Notes: a model not told the origin generated them from the sequence alone. A stretch of 64,000 nt of DNA from Lysobacteraceae bacterium P (GCA_005503055.1 SCOX01000001.1:310001-374000), one strand, 5' to 3'. Positions 39,317-48,580 are shown, counted from the stretch's first letter. A program made the numbers and translations.

Positions 39317-40774
39317 ATGAGGATCCTCGCTGCCACGGTGTTGCTGACCGTCGCGGCCGGTTGCACGCTCGGTCCCGATTACGTGCGCCCGACCGTCGAC
39401 ACGCCCGAGACGTGGCGGATCGCACCCACCGAAGCCGACGACTTGGCGAACACGCAGTGGTGGAACGCGTTCAACGATCCGGTGCTGAACGAGCTGATCG
39501 ACACGGCGCTGGCCGAGAACCGCGATGTGCGCATCGCGGCGGCGCGGGTCGATCAGTTCCTCGGTGCGCTCACGGCGACGCGTTCGCGGTTCTTTCCGAC
39601 GGTGGGTTACGACGTCGATGCGACGCGCGCCAAGGCGAGCCGCGTCGGACAGCCGCCGCTGCCGCCCGGCGCGGATCCGTATTTCACGCTGTACCAGGGC
39701 TCGCTCGGTGCGACCTGGCAGATCGATCTGTTCGGACGCGTGAGGCGTTTGAACGAAGCGGCGCAGGCGCGCGTGTACGCCAGCGAGCAGGCCCGGCGCG
39801 GCGTGGTGCTTTCGCTGGTGACCAGCGTCGCGGCCAGCTACATCACATTGCGCCAGCTCGACCGGCAACTGGAGATCGCGCAGGCGACGTCGAAGAACTT
39901 CGGCGAGACCTTGCGGATATTCAACCTGCGGCACGAAGCCGGTGTCGTGTCGCAGACGGAGGTCTCGCAGGTGCAGTCGCAGCATGAGCAGGCGCTGGCG
40001 ACGATTCCCGCGCTGGAGCAGCAGATCGAGGCCGTGGAGAACCTCATCTCGATCACGCTCGGACGCAATCCCGGGCCGATCCCGCGCGGCCTGACGATCG
40101 ACGAACTCGTGCCGCCGCGCATTCCGGGCGACCTGCCGTCCACCTTGCTCGAGCGCCGGCCCGACATCCTCCAGGCCGAGCAGAACCTGGTGGCGGCCAA
40201 CGCCAACATCGGCGCCACGCGCGCCCTGTATTTCCCCGATCTCACCCTCACCGGCGCGCTGGGTTCGACCAGCACGTCCTTCGGCAACTTCCTCAGCGGG
40301 CCGGCCAGCGCGTGGCTGGTGGGTGCCAACATCGCCGGGCCGATCTTCACCTTCGGCGCGATCAAGGGCCAAGTCCACACCGCGCAGGCGCAGAAGGAAG
40401 AGGCGGTGCTCGTCTATCAGCAGACGATCCTCGGCGCGCTGCGCGAAACCAACGATGCCCTCACCGGCACCGTGAAGAAGACCGAGGAACTGGCGCGGCA
40501 AGAGGCGCGCGTGCGGGCGCTGCGGGAATCGGCGCGGCTGTCGCGGGCCAAGTTCGAATACGGCATGGCGGGGTACGTGGAGGTGCTGATCGCCGACAAC
40601 GAACTGTTTGCCGCCGAGATCGCACTCGTGCGCGTGCGGTCCGAGCGCAACACCCAGGTCGTCCAGGTGTACCGGGCGATGGGCGGCGGCTGGGTCGAGT
40701 CCGCCGATGCCCGTTCGCGCACGAGCGGCGCAGATCCGGCGCCGCCGACCGACGCGGGCAGCATGCGGCAGTGA
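39317..40774 (+). CDS. NodT-family outer-membrane efflux lipoprotein
   Basis: The 485-residue protein has lipobox VAAGC (Cys16), the N-terminal CTLGPDYVRP typical of RND outer-membrane factors, and two OEP repeats (ATWQIDLFGRVRRLNEAAQA near 135 and LLERRPDILQAEQNLVAANA near 280). It completes the RND pump whose adaptor and permease lie at 29515-33692, but is separated from them by the seven-gene Mrp cluster and a final 52-bp gap. Confidence 0.9.
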   Translation: MRILAATVLLTVAAGCTLGPDYVRPTVDTPETWRIAPTEADDLANTQWWNAFNDPVLNELIDTALAENRDVRIAAARVDQFLGALTATRSRFFPTVGYDVDATRAKASRVGQPPLPPGADPYFTLYQGSLGATWQIDLFGRVRRLNEAAQARVYASEQARRGVVLSLVTSVAASYITLRQLDRQLEIAQATSKNFGETLRIFNLRHEAGVVSQTEVSQVQSQHEQALATIPALEQQIEAVENLISITLGRNPGPIPRGLTIDELVPPRIPGDLPSTLLERRPDILQAEQNLVAANANIGATRALYFPDLTLTGALGSTSTSFGNFLSGPASAWLVGANIAGPIFTFGAIKGQVHTAQAQKEEAVLVYQQTILGALRETNDALTGTVKKTEELARQEARVRALRESARLSRAKFEYGMAGYVEVLIADNELFAAEIALVRVRSERNTQVVQVYRAMGGGWVESADARSRTSGADPAPPTDAGSMRQ

Positions 40775-40879
40775 CAGGGCCACCACGGGTTGTCACGAGT
40801 TGACGTCATCGTACGCAGGCCTGGCCTACTGTCGGCGCCTGTCGGTCCGGCAGCGCCGCGCGCAACGAGGAGGCCCGGG

Positions 40880-41560
40880 ATGGAGATCACCCAGGACGCC
40901 GTGATCTATATGCTCAAAGAGCTGTTGCTGGTGCCGATCACCTTGCTCCCGATCATCAACCCGCTCAGCACGGCGTCGGTCTTCGTGGCGACCGTCGGCA
41001 AGCAGCGCGAGGCCTCCAGGCGCCTGGCCCGGCAGATCGCGGTGAACGCGTTCTGCGTGATGGTCGCGGCGATGGCGATCGGAACCTATGTGCTGACGCT
41101 GTTCGGCGTTTCGCTTCCGGTGGTGCGCATCGGCGGCGGGCTGCTGGTCGCCGCGACCGGTTGGCGCATGCTCAGTGCCAAGCCCGAGGCGGTGCAGACG
41201 GTCGTGGCCGACGAGGCGTTGGCGATGACCGACGCGGAGATCAAGCGCCACAGCTTCTTCCCGATGACGTTCCCGCTGACCACCGGGCCGGGCACCATCG
41301 CCGCCTGCATCGCGCTGGGCGCGCAGATGCCGACCGCATCGCCGATCCACTACCTGGGCGGATTGTTGATCGCCGTGCTGGGGGCGTTCTTCGTGGCGGT
41401 CGTGGTGTTCCTGATCCTCAAGCATTCCGTCGCGGTCGTGGCGAAAATCGGCCCCACCGGCGAGCTGGTCCTGCAGCAGCTGATGGCGTTCGTGCTGTTG
41501 TGCATCGGCATCCAGCTCATGTGGACGGGCTGGCACGAGTTGAACCTGGACGGACATTGA
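40880..41560 (+). CDS. MarC family membrane protein
   Basis: The 226-residue protein has six transmembrane segments in two repeats, with LPIINPLSTASVFVAT near 20 and FFPMTFPLTTGPGTIA near 128, the paired signatures of MarC (UPF0056). GAGGAGG precedes ATG 40880 by six bases. The family's role is unsettled; it was once tied to multiple antibiotic resistance in E. coli. The patatin-like gene starts seven bases after its stop. Confidence 0.88.
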   Translation: MEITQDAVIYMLKELLLVPITLLPIINPLSTASVFVATVGKQREASRRLARQIAVNAFCVMVAAMAIGTYVLTLFGVSLPVVRIGGGLLVAATGWRMLSAKPEAVQTVVADEALAMTDAEIKRHSFFPMTFPLTTGPGTIAACIALGAQMPTASPIHYLGGLLIAVLGAFFVAVVVFLILKHSVAVVAKIGPTGELVLQQLMAFVLLCIGIQLMWTGWHELNLDGH

Positions 41561-41567
41561 GTCGTTC

Positions 41568-42854
41568 ATGCATCCCATCGTCTCCATTGATGGTCCGCGC
41601 GCCGCGATGACCGGCGCCCGAGACGGCCGCAGAGCCGTGCGGGCCGCCTCGACTTTCGCCCGCGCGGTGATCCTCGCCGGCATTGCCGCCTGGCTGGGCG
41701 GCTGCGCGACCATTCCGCGCAACCCGGTGCCCCCGGAACAGACGGTGGTCGCCACGATCCCGGGCATGCCAGACGTGCGCGCATTCGCGGGCCGGCGCAG
41801 CGAAGCGATGGCGCGCGATTTCGAGGCGTCGCTGCAACAGGAATCGCCCGAGGACTTTCCGCCCGGTCCCGATGGCGTGATCCGGTATCCGCACCTGGCG
41901 CTGTCCGGAGGCGGCGCGAACGGTGCCTTCGGTGCCGGTTTCCTCAATGGCTGGACGCGGACCGGGACACGACCGGTCTTCAAGATCGTCACCGGCGTGT
42001 CTTCCGGCGCGCTGATGGCGCCGTTCGCGTTCCTCGGGCCGAAGTACGACGGCGCGCTGCACCAGTTCTACACGACCACCACCGCATCCGACGTCTTCAC
42101 CGCCGGCTCGCCCCTGATGGCGCTGTTGCGACGGGATTCGCTGGCCAGCACCGCACCGCTGGAGTCGCTCATCGCCCGCCATGTCAGCGACCAACTGCTG
42201 CGCGACGTGGCCGATGCGCACCGTCGGGGCAGGCGGTTGTACGTGGGCACGGTCGACCTGGACTCGCGCCGGTTCGTGGTCTGGAACATGGGGCTGATCG
42301 CCACCTACGGCACGGCCGAAGCGCGCGAGCTGTTCCGCCACGTGATGCTCGCCTCATCGGCGATCCCGCTGGTGTTTCCGCCGGTGATGTTCACGGTCGA
42401 AGCCAACGGCGAGACCTACGACGAGATGCACGTGGACGGCTTCGTCGGAGCCAACATCTTCATGAACGCCGGCGTGTTCAACCCCAGCGAGATCTATGCA
42501 CGCGCCGGTCGCGCCAACGCATACGAAGACACCTTCCTGATACACAACGGGCAACTGCATCCCCGGCCCAAGCCGACCGAACGCTCCATGCGCGGCATCG
42601 CGATGCGGGTGATCGAGACGGCCGGGCGCGCCGGCATGGTGGGCGACCTGTTCCGCGAGTTCGCCATGGCGGAACGCAACAACGCCAATTTCCACTGGGT
42701 CACCATCAGCGAGACCGTGGAGCCGCCCGATCCCATCCAGTTCGATCCGAAGGCGATGACCGCGTTGTACGACGCCGGCTACCAGGCGGGATTGGAAGGG
42801 CCCGCCTGGCTGACGCGGCCACCGGGGATGGCCGAGGCGCAGTCGCCGCCCTAG
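41568..42854 (+). CDS. Patatin-like phospholipase lipoprotein
   Basis: The 428-residue protein has a lipobox LGGC (Cys46 from ATG 41568; Cys33 from ATG 41607, which gives a more usual signal length). The patatin core follows: oxyanion loop LSGGGANGAFGAGF, catalytic Ser145 in TGVSSGALM and Asp290 in HVDGFVG, the Ser-Asp dyad of patatin lipases. It would act on membrane lipids in the periplasm. The stop shares CTAG (42851-42854) with the convergent phosphatase gene. Confidence 0.86.
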   Translation: MHPIVSIDGPRAAMTGARDGRRAVRAASTFARAVILAGIAAWLGGCATIPRNPVPPEQTVVATIPGMPDVRAFAGRRSEAMARDFEASLQQESPEDFPPGPDGVIRYPHLALSGGGANGAFGAGFLNGWTRTGTRPVFKIVTGVSSGALMAPFAFLGPKYDGALHQFYTTTTASDVFTAGSPLMALLRRDSLASTAPLESLIARHVSDQLLRDVADAHRRGRRLYVGTVDLDSRRFVVWNMGLIATYGTAEARELFRHVMLASSAIPLVFPPVMFTVEANGETYDEMHVDGFVGANIFMNAGVFNPSEIYARAGRANAYEDTFLIHNGQLHPRPKPTERSMRGIAMRVIETAGRAGMVGDLFREFAMAERNNANFHWVTISETVEPPDPIQFDPKAMTALYDAGYQAGLEGPAWLTRPPGMAEAQSPP

Positions 42855-43462
42855 CGGGCCCGTGCCATGCCCGGCGGCGGCAACGAGACGACGATCGTCT
42901 CGGCGTTGCGCATCGGCCGCGCGGTCTCGGCCTTGCGCAAAGCCCGCATCGCTTCGCGCGAATCGCAGAAGCCTTCGCGCAGACCCAGCGCGAATGCGCG
43001 CAGGAAATGGCCGTGGCCGAACACCACCACGCGCCCGTCGCATCGCCACAGGCGCTGGTGGAATGCGCGCAACCGCCCGACGAAGTGGACGAACGATTCG
43101 GCGCCCGCGCCATCGACGTAGGCGGGATCGGCGCGTTGCCAGTACTCGGCCACGATGGGTTTGCGTTCGACCCAGCTCGTGCCGTTGGCGCGCGCCGGCG
43201 CCAGGTACGAGAACTCCTCGATCGGCCAGGTTTCCACGGGTACGGACGGGTACGCCTCGATCAGCGGCTTCGCGGTATCCAGCGTGCGGCGATAGGGCGA
43301 CACCACGATGAGGTCCGGCGGTTGCGCGATGGTCTTCACCAGCGCGCGCGCCTGATGTTCGCCGAGCGCGGTCAATGGGATGTCGGCGTGGTTGTCCGTC
43401 GCCTCGCCGGCGTTGGCGGTGGTCTGCCCATGACGGATCAGGCGAACACTCAGTGGCGGCAT
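42851..43462 (-). CDS. Histidine phosphatase family protein
   Basis: The 203-residue cytosolic protein has the catalytic LIRHGQTTANA near residues 8-18, the Arg/Glu core SPYRRTLDTAKP and the second His in VVFGHGHFLRAFALG. This is the phosphoglycerate-mutase-like fold; substrate unknown. It starts ten bases after the LysR stop on the same strand and may be co-transcribed with it. Confidence 0.87.
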   Translation of the reverse strand: MPPLSVRLIRHGQTTANAGEATDNHADIPLTALGEHQARALVKTIAQPPDLIVVSPYRRTLDTAKPLIEAYPSVPVETWPIEEFSYLAPARANGTSWVERKPIVAEYWQRADPAYVDGAGAESFVHFVGRLRAFHQRLWRCDGRVVVFGHGHFLRAFALGLREGFCDSREAMRALRKAETARPMRNAETIVVSLPPPGMARAR

Positions 43463-43472
43463 GGCGGCACTG

Positions 43473-44369
43473 TCAGGATTCCCGCGGCATGGTCGCGGCT
43501 TCGTCGAGCAGCCACGCGCGGACCCGGGCGACATCGGGATCTGCGTCGAGCGCCTCCGGCCACACCAGATGGAATGCATGCCCGGCCACTTCGGGCCCGA
43601 AGGGCTGGCGCAGCATGCCGCTGCGCAGCGCGTCGGCGGCCAGCGCGAGGTTGATCAGCGCCACGCCCTGGCCGGCGATCGCGGCCTGGATGGCATGAAC
43701 CTCGTCTGAGAAGTGCAACTGGCGCGGCAACGGTGCACGCCCGGCGCGCTCGAACCACAGTGGCCAGTCGGGCGTCGTCGCATCGCGCCGGTACCACTCG
43801 AAGCCGATCAGCGGCACGCGTGTCAGATCCTCGATGTCGCGCACGTGCAGTGCGGGTGCGCACACCGGCGCGAAACGCGACGGCAGCAGCGGCACGCCCT
43901 TCAGGCCCGGATAACTTCCGCGACCGTAGCGGATGGCCAGCTGCGCGGCGCCACCGTGCAGGTCGACCGGCTCGTCGCTGGTATGCAGGTGCAGTGCGAT
44001 GTCCGCATGCGCGGACGCGAATCGCGCCAGCCGCGGCAGCAGCCACTGCGACGCGAACGCCATCGTCGTGCTCAGCACCAGCGTGCGCGGCCCGGTGGTC
44101 GGGCGAACGGTCTGCACCGCGCGCGCCATGGCGTCGAACCCGTCTCGCAGCGGCGGAAACAGCGTCTGCCCGGCCGGCGTTAGGTCCACCCGCCGCGTGC
44201 CGCGCACGAACAGGCGCACGCCCAGGTGGTCTTCGAGCTGGCGGATCTGGTGGCTGATCGCGGTCGGCGTCAGCGACAACTCGGCGGCGGCGTGCTTGAA
44301 ACTCAGATGCCGCGCGGCCGCCTCGAAGGCGCGCAGGGCCGTCAACGGGGGCAGGGCGCGGGAACTCAT
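43473..44369 (-). CDS. LysR-family regulator (GcvA type), probable regulator of azoR
   Basis: The 298-residue protein has a winged HTH (LTALRAFEAAARHLSFKHAA, LSLTPTAISHQIRQLEDHLG) and a LysR effector domain (90-295). LPPLTALRAFEAAARHLSF places it in the GcvA/AmpR-like group. An in-frame ATG at 44381 would add four residues. It is divergent from azoR, the usual arrangement for a LysR regulator and its target. Confidence 0.88.
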   Translation of the reverse strand: MSSRALPPLTALRAFEAAARHLSFKHAAAELSLTPTAISHQIRQLEDHLGVRLFVRGTRRVDLTPAGQTLFPPLRDGFDAMARAVQTVRPTTGPRTLVLSTTMAFASQWLLPRLARFASAHADIALHLHTSDEPVDLHGGAAQLAIRYGRGSYPGLKGVPLLPSRFAPVCAPALHVRDIEDLTRVPLIGFEWYRRDATTPDWPLWFERAGRAPLPRQLHFSDEVHAIQAAIAGQGVALINLALAADALRSGMLRQPFGPEVAGHAFHLVWPEALDADPDVARVRAWLLDEAATMPRES

Positions 44370-44433
44370 GGATGAAATCATCGCATCCAACGGCTGTGAA
44401 ATGATCGTTTTACCGGCCGATTTCTTCGGCAGA

Positions 44434-44460
44434 ACCTGTGTGCATCCCAACCACACAGGT
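44434..44460. promoter_or_regulatory. Perfect 9-bp inverted repeat overlapping the azoR ribosome site
   Basis: ACCTGTGTG (44434-44442) and CACACAGGT (44452-44460) are separated by nine bases. The right arm ends in the AGGT that starts the azoR Shine-Dalgarno (AGGTGA, 44457-44462; ATG 44466). It can be read as an operator for the LysR protein or another dimeric repressor, or as an mRNA hairpin that hides the ribosome site. Confidence 0.55.
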
Positions 44461-44465
44461 GAAGC

Positions 44466-45143
44466 ATGGTCAGCTTGCTGCATATCGATTCCAGCGCCCG
44501 GCCGGGCCGTTCCGGCGAACACGCGCATGGCTCCCACACACGACGGCTGTCGGCCCGGTTCCTGCGCAGCTGGCAGGCGCGGCGGCCGCAGGACGCGGTG
44601 GTCTACCGCGACCTCGCCGAACAACCTCCCACGGCGGTCACCGGCGAATGGGTGCATGCCGCTTTCACCGCACCGGCGCGGCGCGATTCCCGGATGCACG
44701 GGGTGCTCGCGCACAGCGACACGCTGGTCGACGAGCTGATCGCCGCCGACCTCGTCGTCATCGGCGTGCCCATGTACAACTTCGGCATGCCTTCCACGCT
44801 CAAGGCCTGGATCGACAACATCGTCCGCGTGGGCCGCACGTTCGGATTCGACCGCAGTCGGACCGGTGAGCCGTACTGGCCGCTGCTGGCCGACCAGGGC
44901 AAGCGGCTGGTGCTGCTGAGTTCGCGCGGCGACTACGGTTACGACCCGGGGCAACGACTCGACGCGAGCAACCACGTCGAAGCAGGCGTGATGACGCCAT
45001 TGCGCTACATCGGCATCGACGCCGTCGATCGCGTCGCCATCGAGTACGACGAGTTCGCCGACGACCGGTTGCAGGCCTCCATCGCCACCGCCGAATCGCA
45101 GGTCGACGCACTGGTGATGCGATTGGCGGGGCAGGTGGCGTGA
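44466..45143 (+). CDS. azoR: FMN-dependent NADH:quinone/azo reductase
   Basis: The 225-residue flavodoxin-fold protein has the FMN phosphate loop LLHIDSSARPGRSG and the flavin-binding PMYNFGMPSTLKAWIDNIVR, then SSRGDYGY. AzoR enzymes reduce quinones by two electrons and protect from thiol-reactive electrophiles. The N-terminal loop (residues 12-25) is a few residues longer than in E. coli AzoR. Divergent from its presumed LysR regulator. Confidence 0.9.
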   Translation: MVSLLHIDSSARPGRSGEHAHGSHTRRLSARFLRSWQARRPQDAVVYRDLAEQPPTAVTGEWVHAAFTAPARRDSRMHGVLAHSDTLVDELIAADLVVIGVPMYNFGMPSTLKAWIDNIVRVGRTFGFDRSRTGEPYWPLLADQGKRLVLLSSRGDYGYDPGQRLDASNHVEAGVMTPLRYIGIDAVDRVAIEYDEFADDRLQASIATAESQVDALVMRLAGQVA

Positions 45144-45191
45144 AGGCCTGGCGTCGGCACGATTCTTGACGAGTGCGCCACCCGTCGGCGG

Positions 45192-45208
45192 TTGGGCCAA
45201 GGGCCAAT
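45192..45208. promoter_or_regulatory. Second copy of the shared 17-bp site
   Basis: TTGGGCCAAGGGCCAAT, the exact reverse complement of 12979-12995. It stands 177 bp before the ompA-like start codon and 49 bp after azoR. No other gene begins nearby, so the OmpA/DUF3300/DUF2950 operon is the likely target. Confidence 0.5.
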
Positions 45209-45384
45209 AGCGGTCACAGGGCGGGGCGCCTAGATTCGATCTGCGAATCCAGGCCGGTCCAGGCGCCCACGCGTGCCCGCGATCCCGGGTCGGACATCCC
45301 GACGCGACGCCGCGGGTTTCGCGTCCGCATCCATTGCGGGCCTGGCGAAACCTCGCCGGGCTTACCGACATAAGGACAACCGTC

Positions 45385-46149
45385 ATGAACGCATCGCCGA
45401 AGCAACTCGTCCTTGCCAGCGTATTGGTGTTGTCGAGCTTGTCGACCGCGTTCGCGGCCGATGGCGACAAGAGCAAGATCAAGGGACTCATCACCGCCGT
45501 GCAGGGCGACACGATCACCATCAAGGACCAGAACAACGTCCAGCAGACGATCACCGTCGCGCCGGACACCCGCTACAAGCGCACCAAGGGCCTGACCGGC
45601 GTCATCCACGAGAAGGCTGAGCAGAGCGCGCTGATCCCGGGTCTGCCGATCGCCGCCGACGTCGTCGCCGCAGGCAGCGGCTACAACGCCACCGAGATCT
45701 CTTTCAAGTCCGAAGACATGCGCACCGCGCAGCAGGTGCAGGCCGGCCTTGCGCCCACGACCACGCGCATGGACGAGTTCGGCACCTACGAGGCGCTGGA
45801 CACGAGGGAAGTGCTTTTCGACTCCGGCAGCACGACGATCTCCGCCAAGGGCAAGTCCGACCTGGACGCGCTCGCCGCGAAGGCCAAGGACACGAAGAAC
45901 TACCAGGTGGTCCTGCAGGGATTCACCGATTCCACTGGCGATGCCGCGGCCAACCAGCGCCTCAGCGCCCGCCGCGCAGACGCGGTATCGAACTACCTCC
46001 AGCAACAGGCGGGCCTGGCGCCCGGACGCGTGCGTGCAGGCGACGGCATGGGCGTTGCGAGCGATGCCGGCGCGGGCAGCAACGCGGGCGCGCGCAAGGT
46101 CGTGGTGAAGCTGGTCGTCGACAAGGGTGTGCAGGCCGGCGCCAAGTAA
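45385..46149 (+). CDS. OmpA-family peptidoglycan-associating protein
   Basis: The 254-residue protein has a signal peptide (VLASVLVLSSLSTAFAAD region, cleavage about 24-25), a DUF5666-like beta domain (KIKGLITAVQGDTITIKD, about 28-60) and a C-terminal OmpA domain (about 145-250) with REVLFDSGSTTIS, LQGFTDSTGDAAANQRLSAR and ADAVSNYL. It anchors non-covalently to peptidoglycan. AAGGA precedes ATG 45385 by eight bases. First gene of an envelope operon with DUF3300 and DUF2950. Confidence 0.86.
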   Translation: MNASPKQLVLASVLVLSSLSTAFAADGDKSKIKGLITAVQGDTITIKDQNNVQQTITVAPDTRYKRTKGLTGVIHEKAEQSALIPGLPIAADVVAAGSGYNATEISFKSEDMRTAQQVQAGLAPTTTRMDEFGTYEALDTREVLFDSGSTTISAKGKSDLDALAAKAKDTKNYQVVLQGFTDSTGDAAANQRLSARRADAVSNYLQQQAGLAPGRVRAGDGMGVASDAGAGSNAGARKVVVKLVVDKGVQAGAK

Positions 46150-46177
46150 GCGACCCGTTGCGAACGGGAGAACAGGC

Positions 46178-47515
46178 ATGCGTACCGGGGCTTCCATCCT
46201 CCTTGCGATGACGCTGTGCATCGGCGCGATCGGCGCGTCCGGCGACGCGTCGGCCGCGCCACAGGCACCTGCGCCTTCGTCCGCGGCGCAGGCGCCGGAG
46301 CAGACGTTCAGCCGCGAAGAACTCGACCAGATGATGGCGCCCATCGCGCTGTATCCGGACTCGTTGCTTGCGCAGGTGTTGATGGCGTCGACGTATCCCG
46401 GCGATGTCAGCGATGCGGTGGCATGGTCTGCGGCGCACAAGGACGCCAAGGGCGAGGAGGCGGTGAAGCAGGTCGCCAACCAGCCCTGGGACCCGAGCGT
46501 GCAGTCGCTCGTCGCGTTCCCGCAATTGCTCGCGGTGCTCGGACAGGATCCGGCCTGGGTGCAGCGCATGGGCGATGCGTTCCTCGCCCAGCCCGATGCG
46601 GTGATGGAGTCCGTGCAGCGTCTGCGCCGCCAGGCCGAGGCCGCCGGCAATCTCAAGTCCACCGAGCAGCAGAAGGTGAGCACGCAGGCCGTCCCGTCCG
46701 ACGCGAGCGCGACGACATCGCAGCAGACCATCGTGATCGAGCCGGCCGATCCCGAGGTCGTGTATGTGCCCAGCTACAACCCCAGCGTGGTCTACGGGAG
46801 CTGGGCGTACCCGTCGTATCCGCCGTACTACTACCGGCCGCCGGCCTACTACTACCCGGGCGCGGCGCTCTTCAGCTTCGGCGTGGGCGTGGCCATCGGC
46901 GGCGCGCTGTGGGGCGATCTGGACTGGGGCCACGGCGACATCGACATCGACGTGGACCGCTACAACAACTTCAACTCGAACCGGCAGATCAACCGCGGCG
47001 ACAGCACGTGGCGGCACAACGCCGCCAACCGCGACGGCGTGCCGTATCGCGATCGCAGCAGCCGCGAGCAGTTCGGTCGCCAGCTCGACGGGGCAGGCCA
47101 GCGCGAAAACTACCGTGGGCGCGATCAGGCGCGCACGGCAGAGCGCGATCGCGCCCGGCAATCGATGGAGCAGCGCGGCTTCGAACCTCCCGCCGCGAGC
47201 AATCGCGAAGCCCGCGAACGCGCCGGACAGGCTTCCCGCGACATGGATCGCCAGCCGCCCGGTTCGCGCCCGCAGGCAGGAGATCGGTCCTCCGCGTCGA
47301 ACATGCAGGCCCGGCAGGGCGCGCGCGAGCGCCAGGGCGCCGGACAAGCCGGGCAGGGCAACAACGCCTTCGCCGGTGCGCGCGATCCGGGCCAGGCGCG
47401 CGCCACGTCCAATCGCGGACACGGCAGTTTTTCCTCCTCGCAGCGTCCGTCGAGTTCACGCGGCGGCGGTCGCCCCGTTTCACGTCCGTCGCGCGGCGGC
47501 GGCCGTCGGCGCTGA
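46178..47515 (+). CDS. DUF3300 secreted protein
   Basis: The 445-residue protein has a signal peptide (cleavage near ASA-AP, residue 27) and the DUF3300 domain (about 45-245): ELDQMMAPIALYPDSLLAQVL, AVAWSAAHKDAKG and NPSVVYGSWAYPSYPPYYYRP (partly quoted). The C-terminal 190 residues are a basic, low-complexity tail rich in Arg, Gln, Gly and Ser that ends GGGRRR. Function unknown. The neighbouring DUF2950 gene is its usual companion in other genomes. Confidence 0.84.
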   Translation: MRTGASILLAMTLCIGAIGASGDASAAPQAPAPSSAAQAPEQTFSREELDQMMAPIALYPDSLLAQVLMASTYPGDVSDAVAWSAAHKDAKGEEAVKQVANQPWDPSVQSLVAFPQLLAVLGQDPAWVQRMGDAFLAQPDAVMESVQRLRRQAEAAGNLKSTEQQKVSTQAVPSDASATTSQQTIVIEPADPEVVYVPSYNPSVVYGSWAYPSYPPYYYRPPAYYYPGAALFSFGVGVAIGGALWGDLDWGHGDIDIDVDRYNNFNSNRQINRGDSTWRHNAANRDGVPYRDRSSREQFGRQLDGAGQRENYRGRDQARTAERDRARQSMEQRGFEPPAASNREARERAGQASRDMDRQPPGSRPQAGDRSSASNMQARQGARERQGAGQAGQGNNAFAGARDPGQARATSNRGHGSFSSSQRPSSSRGGGRPVSRPSRGGGRRR

Positions 47516-47527
47516 AGGAGTGACGCG

Positions 47528-48463
47528 ATGATCCGTGCGATCCGCCTGGCGATCCACATTCTTCCGGCCATCGCGGTGCTGCTGCTCGCGGTGCCGGCCC
47601 ACGCACAGCAGGCGTTCCCCACGCCGGAAGCGGCGGCGCAGGCGCTGGTGTCGGCGCTGGGCACGAAGACGGCCGACGAAGCACGGCTCGGCGCCGTGCT
47701 CGGACCGGGCTGGAAGAACTACGTTCCGGTCGGCAGCGTCGATCGCGAAGACGTCGATGCCTTCCTCAAGCGCTACGGTGAGCGCCACACGTTCCAGACG
47801 CCTTCGGCGAACCGCGCCATCCTCGAGGTCGGACAGCTCGTGGCCGGACAGGAAGCGTGGACGTTTCCGGTGCCGCTGGAGAAGGGCGCGAACGGATGGG
47901 CGTTCGACCTGAAGGCGGGCGAGCCGGAGATCCGCGCGCGACGGATCGGTCGCAACGAACTGGCGGCATTGCAGGCGACGCTCGCCTACCACGACGCGCA
48001 GATGGACTACGCCTCGGCCGATCGCGACGGCAATAGCATCCTCGAATACGCGCGCAAGTTCGTCAGCACCGATGGCAAGCACGACGGCCTGTACTGGGAC
48101 GACACGAACGACGTGGAAAGTCCGCTCGGCCCGCTGTTCGGCGACGACACGCCGCAGGGCGAATGGCACGGCTACCACTACCGCATCCTCGAGGCGCAGG
48201 GCGCGTCGGCGCCGCGCGGTGCCTACAGCTACGTGATCGGCGATCACATGAGTCGTGGCTTCGCGCTGATCGCGTGGCCCGCGCACTACGGCGACAGCGG
48301 CGTCATGAGCTTCATGATCAGCCACGACGGCCAGGTGTTCGAACGCGACCTGGGTCCGGGCGGCGATACGATCGCCAAGGCGATGAAGGCCTTCGACCCG
48401 GACAGCAGCTGGAAGGAAGTCGATACGACGGCGATCGCATCCGCCACGTCGCGCACACGTTGA
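47528..48463 (+). CDS. DUF2950 secreted protein
   Basis: The 311-residue protein has a signal peptide (VLLLAVPAHAQQ, cleavage about 26) and the DUF2950 core: FPTPEAAAQALVSAL, ILEYARKFVSTDGKHDGLYW, GYHYRILEAQG and DSGVMSFMISHDGQVFERDLG. GAAGGAG precedes the ATG. The last gene of the OmpA-DUF3300-DUF2950 operon; its role is unknown. Confidence 0.86.
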   Translation: MIRAIRLAIHILPAIAVLLLAVPAHAQQAFPTPEAAAQALVSALGTKTADEARLGAVLGPGWKNYVPVGSVDREDVDAFLKRYGERHTFQTPSANRAILEVGQLVAGQEAWTFPVPLEKGANGWAFDLKAGEPEIRARRIGRNELAALQATLAYHDAQMDYASADRDGNSILEYARKFVSTDGKHDGLYWDDTNDVESPLGPLFGDDTPQGEWHGYHYRILEAQGASAPRGAYSYVIGDHMSRGFALIAWPAHYGDSGVMSFMISHDGQVFERDLGPGGDTIAKAMKAFDPDSSWKEVDTTAIASATSRTR

Positions 48464-48495
48464 GTCCCGAACGGCGAAAGCCACGGCCGCTTTGC

Positions 48496-48580
48496 GTAGC
48501 CCGGGTAAGCGAAGCGCACCCGGGAATCGACGTCGCGGTGACGGGACCCCGGGTGCGGCCTGCGGCCTTACCCGGGCTAC
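48496..48580. repeat. Inward-facing pair of GTAG-headed palindromic repeats
   Basis: The left element (48496-48524) is GTAG then CCCGGGT, an 11-nt middle and ACCCGGG. The right element (48547-48580) is the same design on the other strand, ending CCCGGGCTAC, with a longer middle. Related single copies occur at 56128-56157. GTAG-headed short palindromes are the hallmark of the SMAG-type REPs of Stenotrophomonas; no RAYT transposase is in the window. Confidence 0.7.

Noticed and set aside
40800-40832. TTGACG followed by TACTGT as a MarC promoter
   Set aside because: The spacer would be 21 bp; no -10 box sits at 16-18 bp.
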